From Larkinella knui (GTDB taxonomy: Bacteria > Bacteroidota > Bacteroidia > Cytophagales > Spirosomataceae): DNA of 64,000 nt. Position numbers and translations under genes: made by a program. How positions within the stretch are numbered: the stretch's first letter is position 1; each line of letters starts with the position of its first letter. Positions 15,898-24,558 of this stretch are shown in pieces. The notes under the pieces are model-generated. The model searched no databases. It was not told the DNA's origin and worked only from the letters and a program-made list of their open reading frames with translations. The stretch lies in assembly GCF_003858645.1 (NCBI RefSeq), contig NZ_RQJP01000007.1, positions 186,001 through 250,000 of the forward strand. The letters run 5' to 3'.

Positions 15898-18680
15898 CGC
15901 AAGTGATCGTAACGGTAATACACATACGTTAGTGTGAGCAGTAAAACCACCGCGCCAATGCCCATCCAGCCCCACGGCCACGCTGACGAGCCGGCGTAAA
16001 CGGGCTGGTGGTTGCCCATCAGAATCAAATGAGCCCAGAAATGGGGCGGGGTGAACGCGCCATTATTCGTCTGTACGGCCAGAAACCTGAGTTTGGCCTG
16101 TTGCAGGGCCACATCCGTCGGTTGGCCGCGCCGGAGTTCGTCGTAGAAAAGCCGCGTCAGGGTCGCCGTGGTGCCATCGTGGGCATTCCAGAGCGAGGTG
16201 ATCACCTGCGGACAACCGGCAGAGGCAAAGGCGCGACTCAGGCTCAGGAGTCCTTCGCCTTCGTGGAAATGGCCGCTTCCGGTGCGGCAGGCACTCAGTA
16301 CCGCCAGCCGGATGTGCCGCAAATCCAGCAGATCCAGTTCATGCGCATAAAGCCGGTGTGACGATTCGGCGGGGAAAAACGCGATGTAGGAATTGCCGGG
16401 ATCGGTGTCGCTGGCTTCGGCGTGTGTTGCCAGGTGCAGCAACTGGTGCTGGGGCAGCAGAGCCAGAAAAGTGCTTTTGCTGGCGTTATCGGCCGTTGAG
16501 TGGGTTCCGGGCAAGACGTCGGCTTCCAGTTCCGATCCGGCCAACGGTTCATAGCCGCGTTGGCGGACAGCCGCCAGTCCGTTTTTCGTGACGGCAAACG
16601 GGGCCATACTCAACACCGACGGATTTCCTACCGGGGGCGACAGGTTGCTTTCGGTAGTGCTACGCATCGAGTAGGCGTAGGTGATGGCGGCATAGCGCAG
16701 GAGGTAATCATCAGGCCGAAGACCCGTTTCCAGCACCTCGAAGGGCAGGTAATGCAGCGGACCGTCGCGCACGATCACCAGTCGGCTCATGCCTTGTAAA
16801 TCCGTCCAGACGGGAGCGAGCAGTCGATCGAACAGGGCCCGCGCGGTTGCCTGACCGGCATACTGAAATGGGTCGGGGTTGCGGTAGGCTTCGCGCCGGA
16901 GGAGGGCACTCAGCCGGTTCAGCTCGGTGCCGGTAATGGGCAACATCCGAACCCGAACCGTGTTGGCCTTCACCACCGTTAGCAGCAACGAGTCGGGCGT
17001 AAGGCTGTATTGTAAAAAGGCGGTTTGGCGATCCAGGCGGCTTTGCATGCGCTTTAGTTCATTGGGTTGGGCGGGCGTATGCTGGTTGTAGGGCTGTAGT
17101 TTCTGGTAGGCGCGACTCCAGGCCAGTTCGGCGTTGACCAGTTCCGTATCAATGGGTTGAGGTGTGCTCGCCTGCTCGCGTTCGTTCCAGGCGGTTTTGG
17201 CCGTTGCTAACCGGCTTTTGGCCCGTTGCAGTTGTTCGATCAGGTGCGGAGGGGCGTTGGCATACGGTTTTTGCAACGTTTGCAGCAGTTCGTGCAGGAC
17301 CGACGCGTTGCCCTGTTCCTGCCGGTGCAACAGGGTCGCGAGGGTAGCGGGTCCGGGCTGTTGTCGGTAACGGGCGTAGGCGACAGCGACAGCGACGCGG
17401 TAGGCTGGCCGGAGCTTTTCCTGCACAAATAATTTGGTCAGTTCCGAACTGTAGGACCCTTGCAACAGGTCGCTGAGGGCGAAGGCCCGCTCAAACGTCT
17501 GGTCGGCCAGGTGCAGGTGGTTGGGTATTTCCCGCGCCGTTCGGAGCAAGCGGGCTTTCTGACAGAGCGATTCGAAGAGGTCAGGTCCATTTAAAAAATC
17601 ATTGGGGGCGGGGTTCTGGCTCAGATCGGCGCTTCGAAACCGGATGCTGGCCTGCTGGATAGCCCGCTGGGTAAAGGCCAGTGCGCCGGGTGCATCGAGC
17701 CTTTGCTGGGCCAACCGACTTAGGGCCGTGTAACTACGCCATGCCAAGCGACTGGTATTACCTAACTTTTCGCCCGCTGCCAATGACCGTTGGAAATAAG
17801 TATGGGCGGTTTGAAATTGCCGTTTCTGTACGCAGTATTTTCCAAACGCTTCATCGAGGTAACCCGCCAGTTCGGTGCCATCTTTCCCGAGTTGTTTGGC
17901 TATTTGCATTCCTTCCTGCACCAATGCAGGCACCGATTTTGCCTGAGAGAATTGCAGTCGGCAGTCAACCAAACCCAGAAGTAACCAGCCCCGCGTAAGG
18001 TCAGGGGCGCGGTGTTTTTGCAATGAGGACACAAAGAAGGAATCGGCACGAACGGGTTGCCCGGTTTTGAGGTAGAAATAACCAAACTGGTTTTCGGCGA
18101 TAGCCTGGCGGGTCGGGGTGCTGTGATGGGTTAGCAGCAACAGCCGTTTCTGAAAACAACGCTCCGCCAGCCGGTAATCTCCCTGCTCAAAATAAACCGT
18201 ACCCCGGTTGCCCCAGAAAGCGGCCGCATAGGGAAAAATGTCGTTTTCAAGGGCCGGTTGTGCGTTGAGCACCGAATCGGCACGTTGCCAGAACCAATTC
18301 AGGGAGTCCGGGCGATTCCGCTGGTGGTACATTTCGCCGAGGCTGGCCCAGAGCTTAAACCGGGTGCTGTCGGCCAGCGGGCTTAGTTGCAGCCCGTCCC
18401 GGCAGATCGTGGTGGCCCGGCGGTAGTCGTTGTACATGGCATAATGAACCGTGGCCTCGTCCACACGGATGTTGGCGACCCGGTCGGCTTGTCCGGCCCG
18501 GAGGGCCAGTTGCCGCGCTTGCCCGAAGAGCCGGAGGGCCTTGGCGGGCTCGGTGCGGTAGAGGGCATTGGCCTCCCGTTGCAGGGCTTCCGCCGACTGC
18601 GCCAACGCGCCGAACGAGCCCGCCAAAGGCAGGAAAAGCAGCAGCCAGGCCCTGAGAGGCAGAAAATGTCGGTGAATCAA
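15894..18680 (-). CDS. Membrane-anchored TPR-CHAT protease
   Basis: This 928-aa protein has a signal peptide (cleavage near ALA-QSA), TPR-like helices over about 30-480, a coiled-coil-rich linker, a CHAT (caspase HetF-associated with TPRs) domain at about 600-885, and a C-terminal transmembrane helix (about 903-922) followed by YRYDHLR. The catalytic pair is His753 (HLATHAEA) and Cys798 (LSACRTGSG). The protease should therefore face the periplasm with its tail in the membrane. It is divergent from the ankyrin-TPR-CHAT gene. I do not find the TGTTAC-N17-GAATA site on its strand, although the divergent site 18698-18726 is adjacent. Confidence 0.92.
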   Translation of the reverse strand: MIHRHFLPLRAWLLLFLPLAGSFGALAQSAEALQREANALYRTEPAKALRLFGQARQLALRAGQADRVANIRVDEATVHYAMYNDYRRATTICRDGLQLSPLADSTRFKLWASLGEMYHQRNRPDSLNWFWQRADSVLNAQPALENDIFPYAAAFWGNRGTVYFEQGDYRLAERCFQKRLLLLTHHSTPTRQAIAENQFGYFYLKTGQPVRADSFFVSSLQKHRAPDLTRGWLLLGLVDCRLQFSQAKSVPALVQEGMQIAKQLGKDGTELAGYLDEAFGKYCVQKRQFQTAHTYFQRSLAAGEKLGNTSRLAWRSYTALSRLAQQRLDAPGALAFTQRAIQQASIRFRSADLSQNPAPNDFLNGPDLFESLCQKARLLRTAREIPNHLHLADQTFERAFALSDLLQGSYSSELTKLFVQEKLRPAYRVAVAVAYARYRQQPGPATLATLLHRQEQGNASVLHELLQTLQKPYANAPPHLIEQLQRAKSRLATAKTAWNEREQASTPQPIDTELVNAELAWSRAYQKLQPYNQHTPAQPNELKRMQSRLDRQTAFLQYSLTPDSLLLTVVKANTVRVRMLPITGTELNRLSALLRREAYRNPDPFQYAGQATARALFDRLLAPVWTDLQGMSRLVIVRDGPLHYLPFEVLETGLRPDDYLLRYAAITYAYSMRSTTESNLSPPVGNPSVLSMAPFAVTKNGLAAVRQRGYEPLAGSELEADVLPGTHSTADNASKSTFLALLPQHQLLHLATHAEASDTDPGNSYIAFFPAESSHRLYAHELDLLDLRHIRLAVLSACRTGSGHFHEGEGLLSLSRAFASAGCPQVITSLWNAHDGTTATLTRLFYDELRRGQPTDVALQQAKLRFLAVQTNNGAFTPPHFWAHLILMGNHQPVYAGSSAWPWGWMGIGAVVLLLTLTYVYYRYDHLR

Positions 18681-18697
18681 AAAAAATAAGGTTTTGA

Positions 18698-18726
18698 TGT
18701 TACTATTCGGCCGAATTGGCGAATAT
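18698..18726 (+). promoter_or_regulatory. Regulon promoter site D
   Basis: TGTTAC (18698-18703), 17 bases, GAATAT (18721-18726), 20 bases before the ATG at 18746. The intervening bases contain the 12-bp palindrome ATTCGGCCGAAT. Confidence 0.75.
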
Positions 18727-18745
18727 AGATGAAATTCCTATCTGT

Positions 18746-21700
18746 ATGCCAACCCGTTCTCTGTCAGGTCGATTCGGACTGCTTTTTTTGTTGCTGCCGC
18801 TGCTGGCGCAGGCTCAGATTGACCCGCGCTTGCTGACGGCCATCCGCCAGAACAACCCCGCCGGGGTTCAAACCGCTCTCAAGGCCGGAGCCAACCCCAA
18901 CGCCACCGATTCACTGGGTGCCACGCCCCTGATGTGGGCCTGTTTTAAAGCCGATACCGCCGTGGTGAAACTGCTGGTGCAACGCGGAGCCAAAACCGAG
19001 TGCCGGGGTATCCTTTCTGCCGACACCAGTTCGTACTACGGTAGTCTGACGGGCCTGGCGGCCGGACTGAACAAACTGCCCCTGTTGCGCTATTTGATCG
19101 AAACGCTGAAGTTGCCCGTCAACGAACCGGAATATAATCCGGAGACGAAGAAGAACGATGGCTGGACTCCGGCGGAGTGGGCAGCTTTTAACGGGAATCT
19201 GGCGGTATTGATTTACTTGACCAGTAGGGGGGCTGATTTGACTGTAAGTAGCGACAATGCACTTGTCCTGGCATTAGATCGAAAAAAGGACCCTGTAGCC
19301 GGATTTTTACTGGATAAGGGATTGCGATTGCAGCCGACACATCCGGACTACCGCCAATACAAAGACCGTTATCTAGGCTTAATCAAGGCCCTGTCGTGGG
19401 AATATAACAAAAGGGGGCGGTATGATCGGGCGACTTTTTTCGCGGAGCTGAGACGTGCTATTTACGCCCAAACTGTTAGCCAGACTGATGAATTATATGC
19501 CGTTATGGTGAACGATATAGCCGTGTTGGAAAGGGCTATGGGGCATTATGACAAAGCATTATCACGGGGTTTGGAAGCACTGGGTATTTGTGAAAAAGCA
19601 GTAGGGAAAGAAACCCAGACTTATGTCAGCATTTTAGCCGGTCTGTCTACTGTTTACGATAATCTCGATAGGTACGACAAATCGATGGAGACTTGCAAAG
19701 AGGCTTTATCGATTGGGGAGCGGGTTTTTGGCAATATTCATCCTACCTATGCCCTCTTGTGTAACAACATGGCTCATAGCTATGAACAACAGGGGGAGTA
19801 CGAAAAAGCACTGCCGTTGTATATTGAGTGTAAGACGATTCAGGAGCGGGTAGGACTTAAACGAGACCCAAATTATACCAATACGCTGAATAATCTGGCT
19901 GTTTTATATGACAGAATGGGCCAGTTCGAAAAAGCGCTCCCACTCTTTTTAGATTGCCTGAAGATTCAGGAAGAAATTTTAGGAAAACAACATTCTCTGT
20001 ACATAACAACACAACATAACCTGGCTAATCTGTACAATGAAATGGGCAAAAGCGATGAAGCTTTAAAATTGTATAAGGAAGTTTTAGCGGTTATGAAAAG
20101 CGGCAATCTGGGGCAGGATCATTATGCCACGACATTGGCTAGTATAGCCAGCCAGTACAAGGCAAGGGGGCTACACACGGAGGCCGATTCATTGTTAAAA
20201 GAAAGTCAACGGATTCGGGAGGCTGTGCTTGGGAAAGAACACAATGCGTATGCCAACTCATTAGTTCAGCGAGCCCATTTTTATAAAGAAGACGGAAATT
20301 ACGCCCAGGCCCTCCCGTTGCTACAGGAGGCCCTGGCCATTCGGGAAAAGGTTCAGGGGAAAATGCACCCTAATTATATCAATACGCAAGTGGAACTGGC
20401 TACTTTGTACAAGAATAGGAGGCAATATCAACCCGCGCTTGACTTGTATTTGGAGGCCCTGAAAAACACGGAGAAAGTGTTGGGGAAATCGCACCCGGAC
20501 TATGCCGGGATCCAGTATGAACTGGCCGATTTGTATGAAGAAACCCGCGAATTCGGGAAAGCCGCATCCCTGCTTATTGAGACGCGGCAACACTATAAAA
20601 ACCAACTTCTAAAAAACAGTACGATCCTCAGTGAAAAAGCGTTGATCCAATTTCAACAGCAGTTTGATCGAAACGATTTTACGTATTCGCTCGCCAGGCA
20701 AACCCGCGATGTTTCTCTTATCGATCAGAGTTACAATGATTTACTGCTGAGTAAAGGGCTAGGGCTCATGGCTGGTCAGCAACTTAATCGCTTGTTGGGT
20801 CAAATCAAGGATACGGCAACCGTCCGCTTACTGACACGGCTCCGCGACACGAGGGAACTCCTCAACCGACAGCTTACTATTCCCCTTCGCCAACAGCGGG
20901 GCGTCGACTCGTTACAACGCTTATCGGATGTACTGGAGCAACAGCTTGTGATGCGATTGCCCGAATACCGCGACTCGTTCAACGTGCTGAGAATGGAATG
21001 GCCGGAGGTGCAGAGCGCCCTTCGTACCGATGAAGCTGCGATTGAATTCGTGGCTTACGATTATTATCACAACAAGTACTCTGCGAATGTTAGCGCCATC
21101 GTTTACGCAGCCCTGGTGCTCCGGCCGGGCTATCGCCATCCTAAGTTCGTCTATTTGGGGAAAGCAGGAGACCTGGATGAACTCCTCGCGGCCAATGCCG
21201 AATCCCCCATGCAGATCAACGACCTGTACCGGGGCGGTGTGGCCGAAAAGGAAAGTGGAAATGACAAAACGCAGTTGGCCCGGGGCAGAGCCCTTTCCCA
21301 ATTGATCTGGCAACCGCTCGATTCGTTGTTGCAGGGCGTTAAAACCGTGTATGTGTCGCCGGCCGGGCGATTGCACCAGATTGCGCTGGCAGCCTTGCCT
21401 TATCCGGCCGACACGAATCAGCGCATGGCCGACCGTTTCCGGATTCGGCAGGTGGGGAGTACCCGCGTGGTGGCCCTGCGCAATGCCCAGACCGAGCGGC
21501 CCTTCGCTAAAAATTCATTTAAAACCCGTCTGTATGGCGGTATTACTTATGAGGCTAACAAGGGTACGCCGTCGGGCCAGAAGACAAGCCAAGCAATTGA
21601 CAATAAAGCAGTCAAGGCTTGGGAGTATTTGCCAGGCACGCAAACTGAAATCGATGCCCTGCGTCGGCTGCTACCGCCTGCCCAGACGACCTTCCTGAAT

Positions 21701-22363
21701 CGCGAAGCCGCCACCGAAGGCAGTGTAAAAGCGTTGTCGGGCCGGCCTCCCTCCGTGTTGCATATTGCTACCCACGGTTTTTTCTTCACTCCCCCTCCAA
21801 AACCGCAAAATGTCATCGAGATTCCTCCGGGCGACAACATTACGATCGACGTGAGAGAATTATCCGAAAAAGCCAGAAAAGAACGAGAGGCTGCTAAACG
21901 GCTGGCCGATGCCACCGACGAACGCAGTCGGTTTCGGTTTTCGGAAAATCCCTTGCTGCGGTCGGGGCTGGTCATGGCCGGGGCCAACTACGTCTGGAGA
22001 GGGGGAACGCCCATCGAGGGCGTGGACGACGGTATTCTGACGGCTTATGAACTGTCGAACCTGGACCTGCGGGGCACCGAACTGGTCGTGTTGAGTGCCT
22101 GCGAAACGGGGCTGGGGCAGGTGCGGGGTAGTGAGGGCGTGTATGGACTGCAACGGGCGGTGAAAATGGCCGGAGCGCGGTATCTGCTGATGAGCCTGTG
22201 GCGGGTGTCGGACCAGGAAACCGCGGAATACATGACCCTGTTTTACCGCCATTTACTCGAAAAAGGGTCTGTGCCCGCAGCCTACGACTATGCCCAAAGC
22301 CAGATGCAGAGCCGGTATCCAAAGGAGCCTTTCAAGTGGGCGGCTTTTGTGCTGGTGGAGTAA
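18746..22363 (+). CDS. Exported ankyrin-TPR-CHAT protein
   Basis: I start at ATG 18746 (1205 aa). A TTG in frame at 18716 lies inside the promoter site and would put ten residues before the signal peptide. After the signal peptide (cleavage near AQA-QID) come three or four ankyrin repeats (about 25-210, such as GATPLMWACFKADTAVVKLL). About nine 42-residue kinesin-light-chain-like TPRs follow (about 240-640; typical LNNLAVLYDRMGQFEKALPL), and then a CHAT domain at about 770-1205. The catalytic pair is His1010 (HIATHGFF) and Cys1119 (LSACETGLG). The TPR stretch is clearly poorer in GC than the ends. Likely a periplasmic protease with large protein-interaction arms. Confidence 0.93.
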   Translation: MPTRSLSGRFGLLFLLLPLLAQAQIDPRLLTAIRQNNPAGVQTALKAGANPNATDSLGATPLMWACFKADTAVVKLLVQRGAKTECRGILSADTSSYYGSLTGLAAGLNKLPLLRYLIETLKLPVNEPEYNPETKKNDGWTPAEWAAFNGNLAVLIYLTSRGADLTVSSDNALVLALDRKKDPVAGFLLDKGLRLQPTHPDYRQYKDRYLGLIKALSWEYNKRGRYDRATFFAELRRAIYAQTVSQTDELYAVMVNDIAVLERAMGHYDKALSRGLEALGICEKAVGKETQTYVSILAGLSTVYDNLDRYDKSMETCKEALSIGERVFGNIHPTYALLCNNMAHSYEQQGEYEKALPLYIECKTIQERVGLKRDPNYTNTLNNLAVLYDRMGQFEKALPLFLDCLKIQEEILGKQHSLYITTQHNLANLYNEMGKSDEALKLYKEVLAVMKSGNLGQDHYATTLASIASQYKARGLHTEADSLLKESQRIREAVLGKEHNAYANSLVQRAHFYKEDGNYAQALPLLQEALAIREKVQGKMHPNYINTQVELATLYKNRRQYQPALDLYLEALKNTEKVLGKSHPDYAGIQYELADLYEETREFGKAASLLIETRQHYKNQLLKNSTILSEKALIQFQQQFDRNDFTYSLARQTRDVSLIDQSYNDLLLSKGLGLMAGQQLNRLLGQIKDTATVRLLTRLRDTRELLNRQLTIPLRQQRGVDSLQRLSDVLEQQLVMRLPEYRDSFNVLRMEWPEVQSALRTDEAAIEFVAYDYYHNKYSANVSAIVYAALVLRPGYRHPKFVYLGKAGDLDELLAANAESPMQINDLYRGGVAEKESGNDKTQLARGRALSQLIWQPLDSLLQGVKTVYVSPAGRLHQIALAALPYPADTNQRMADRFRIRQVGSTRVVALRNAQTERPFAKNSFKTRLYGGITYEANKGTPSGQKTSQAIDNKAVKAWEYLPGTQTEIDALRRLLPPAQTTFLNREAATEGSVKALSGRPPSVLHIATHGFFFTPPPKPQNVIEIPPGDNITIDVRELSEKARKEREAAKRLADATDERSRFRFSENPLLRSGLVMAGANYVWRGGTPIEGVDDGILTAYELSNLDLRGTELVVLSACETGLGQVRGSEGVYGLQRAVKMAGARYLLMSLWRVSDQETAEYMTLFYRHLLEKGSVPAAYDYAQSQMQSRYPKEPFKWAAFVLVE

Positions 22364-22397
22364 GGGGTCTGATCCTGCGTAAATTGTCATTCATGCC

Positions 22398-22426
22398 TGT
22401 TACTTTTTTTCCGGTCTTCGGAATAA
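22398..22426 (+). promoter_or_regulatory. Regulon promoter site E
   Basis: TGTTAC (22398-22403), 17 bases, GAATAA (22421-22426), 39 bases before the caspase gene. It lies in the 101-base gap after the CHAT gene, so this gene has its own promoter. Confidence 0.75.
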
Positions 22427-22464
22427 CCCACTGAGTACGTTCTTTCAACCTGAAACTTTTTTTT

Positions 22465-24531
22465 ATGGATGCCCTGCGTCAATTGATCCCCTATTCGGTT
22501 CTGGCGGTTTTAGCTGCGTTGCTGCTGGCAACGACGCCCGCACTGGCCCAGACCAAACGCGCCCTCATTGTAGCCATTGGCGACTACCCGAACGAAACCA
22601 ACAAAAACCGGGGCAACACCGACTGGCCGGATATCAATTCGGCCAACGATGTGTTGCTGATTCAGGGAGCGCTGAAACGGCAAAATTTTACGGACATCGT
22701 CGTGCTGCGCGACGCCAAAGCGACCCGGGAAGGCATTCTGGCGGCCGTAGACAGCCTGATTGCCCGGTGTCAGAAAGGAGATATTGTGGTCATTCATTTC
22801 TCCAGCCACGGCCAGCAGATTAATGATAATGACAGCGACGAACTGGATGCCCTCGACGAAGCCATTGTGTGTTACGGCGCACCGAGCGATACGACCGGTG
22901 AATTTGCAGCGTACGACGGAAGCCAGCACCTGCGCGATGAAGATCTGGGCGCATCCATCAACCGGCTCCGTACCAAACTGGGGGCCGATGGCGACGTCCT
23001 GCTGATTGCCGATGCCTGTCATTCCGGCACCATTACGCGCGGAAACGAGGGCCCGTTTCTCCTGCGCGGCAATAAAAAACCGATGTATCTGGCCAATCAT
23101 AAAACCAAAACCGCCCCGCCGGTTGTGCCAAAACCGCGCCCTTTTTTGGCTGCGACCTACAACCGCCCCGCCAGCCAGACCGGTATGGCACCCTACGTCG
23201 TGATCTCGGCGGCCCGGGCCAATGAAGTCAATCAGGAATGCCTTACGGCGACCAAAATGCCCGCCGGATCACTCTCCTACGCTTTCACCCGATCGATGAC
23301 GAACCTTCGGCCGGGGGAAACCTACCGGTTATTATTCAACCGGATTGTGACGGAGTTGCTGCGCATGGGCAAGAGTCAGCACCCCGAAGTGGAAGGGGAT
23401 GTGGACCGGCAACTGTTTGGGGGGCAGGTGGTGGAGCAGCAGCCCTATTACACCCTGAGCGAAGTGGCTGAAAACCGGCGTCAGTTGACCATTCCGGCGG
23501 GGCGGTTGGAAATGATTTATCCCGGAACAACCGTCCGCGTTTGCCCGGCCGGAATCCAAAATCCCGCGACGGCTACGAGGGCGGTTTCGGGAACGGTAAC
23601 GACCGGTACGCTGTTTTCGGCGACCATCAACCTGGCCAAACCGCTTCCTCCGGGTCTGGAGAGTGAATACTGGGTATTTCTGCAGGAACGGACTTTTGGC
23701 GATCTGACGGTTCGGGTTAGTCTCGACAGCCTGCAGCGACCCGCCTTGCGACAACAGATGCAGGCTTCATTGGCTAAACTGCCGCTGGTTAAATTTGACC
23801 GGACGACACCCGACTTGCAACTTTGCCCGCGCGATTCCGCGGGATTTTCGCGGGTAGCCGTGAAGCGAATGTCTGACGGAACGCAATTTGGCGACTTGAT
23901 AAGGCTGCATGAACCGGGCGGGGCAGAAAAAGTGAGTCTCCGGATTCAGGATTATGTACAGGCCAAATTTCTGCAAAATTTCAATCCGTCGTATCCCGGC
24001 ATCGACGTTCGGATGGAACTACTTCCCAACAAACCCCAAAGCCGGGACGCCAACGATACCACCAGCCGGGCGCCGTTTCTTCAGAATGGTTTGCTGGCGT
24101 TGCCGCCGGGGTGGATCTCGGTGCGCATGATGAATGCCGGCGATTTACCGGTTTATTATTCCGTGATCGACATTCAACCCGACGGCCTGGTGTCGGTTAT
24201 TTTTCCCCGACCGAACACGCCCGATACGCCCGACCAATACCGACTCGAGCCGAAGCAAAGCCTGATCATTCCGAGCCGTGTGGCCATTTCTGCGCCCTAC
24301 GGCAGCGAAACGTTCAAAGTGCTGGCGTCACTCGAGAAGTTTGACCTGCGTAACGTCATTAAAATGCGTGAACGGGGAAATTTGAGCCTGCGGGGCGTCA
24401 ACAGTGTGCTGGAAATCCTATTTGGTCGGGCTCAGGTAATGGCCCGGTCGTCCGTTGCCGAAACCGGTTTTCCTGAAACGACCATCGGTTCGTTTAGCTA
24501 CCCTTTCCTGATTGTTCCGAAAAAACCGTAA
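22465..24531 (+). CDS. Exported caspase-family (C14) protein with DUF4384-like C-terminus
   Basis: This 688-aa protein has a signal peptide (cleavage near ALA-QTK) followed directly by a metacaspase-like p20 domain (about 30-330). The catalytic His115 is in HFSSHGQQ and Cys185 is in ADACHSG, the canonical C14 pair. The DNDSDELDALDEA segment matches the acidic, calcium-binding-like loop of metacaspases. The C-terminal 150 residues (SVRMMNAGDLPVYYSVIDI, then IPSRVAISAPYGSETFKV) fit the DUF4384 type often fused to bacterial caspases. It is an independent transcription unit under site E and convergent with the DUF885 gene (27-base gap). Substrate and trigger are unknown. Confidence 0.93.
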   Translation: MDALRQLIPYSVLAVLAALLLATTPALAQTKRALIVAIGDYPNETNKNRGNTDWPDINSANDVLLIQGALKRQNFTDIVVLRDAKATREGILAAVDSLIARCQKGDIVVIHFSSHGQQINDNDSDELDALDEAIVCYGAPSDTTGEFAAYDGSQHLRDEDLGASINRLRTKLGADGDVLLIADACHSGTITRGNEGPFLLRGNKKPMYLANHKTKTAPPVVPKPRPFLAATYNRPASQTGMAPYVVISAARANEVNQECLTATKMPAGSLSYAFTRSMTNLRPGETYRLLFNRIVTELLRMGKSQHPEVEGDVDRQLFGGQVVEQQPYYTLSEVAENRRQLTIPAGRLEMIYPGTTVRVCPAGIQNPATATRAVSGTVTTGTLFSATINLAKPLPPGLESEYWVFLQERTFGDLTVRVSLDSLQRPALRQQMQASLAKLPLVKFDRTTPDLQLCPRDSAGFSRVAVKRMSDGTQFGDLIRLHEPGGAEKVSLRIQDYVQAKFLQNFNPSYPGIDVRMELLPNKPQSRDANDTTSRAPFLQNGLLALPPGWISVRMMNAGDLPVYYSVIDIQPDGLVSVIFPRPNTPDTPDQYRLEPKQSLIIPSRVAISAPYGSETFKVLASLEKFDLRNVIKMRERGNLSLRGVNSVLEILFGRAQVMARSSVAETGFPETTIGSFSYPFLIVPKKP

Positions 24532-24558
24532 AGCTGTCCGCCTGAACCCCGAAACCGT

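Noticed and set aside
18716-18745. TTG start for the ankyrin-TPR-CHAT gene
   Set aside because: It lies inside the promoter element and adds residues before a clean signal peptide that begins at ATG 18746.
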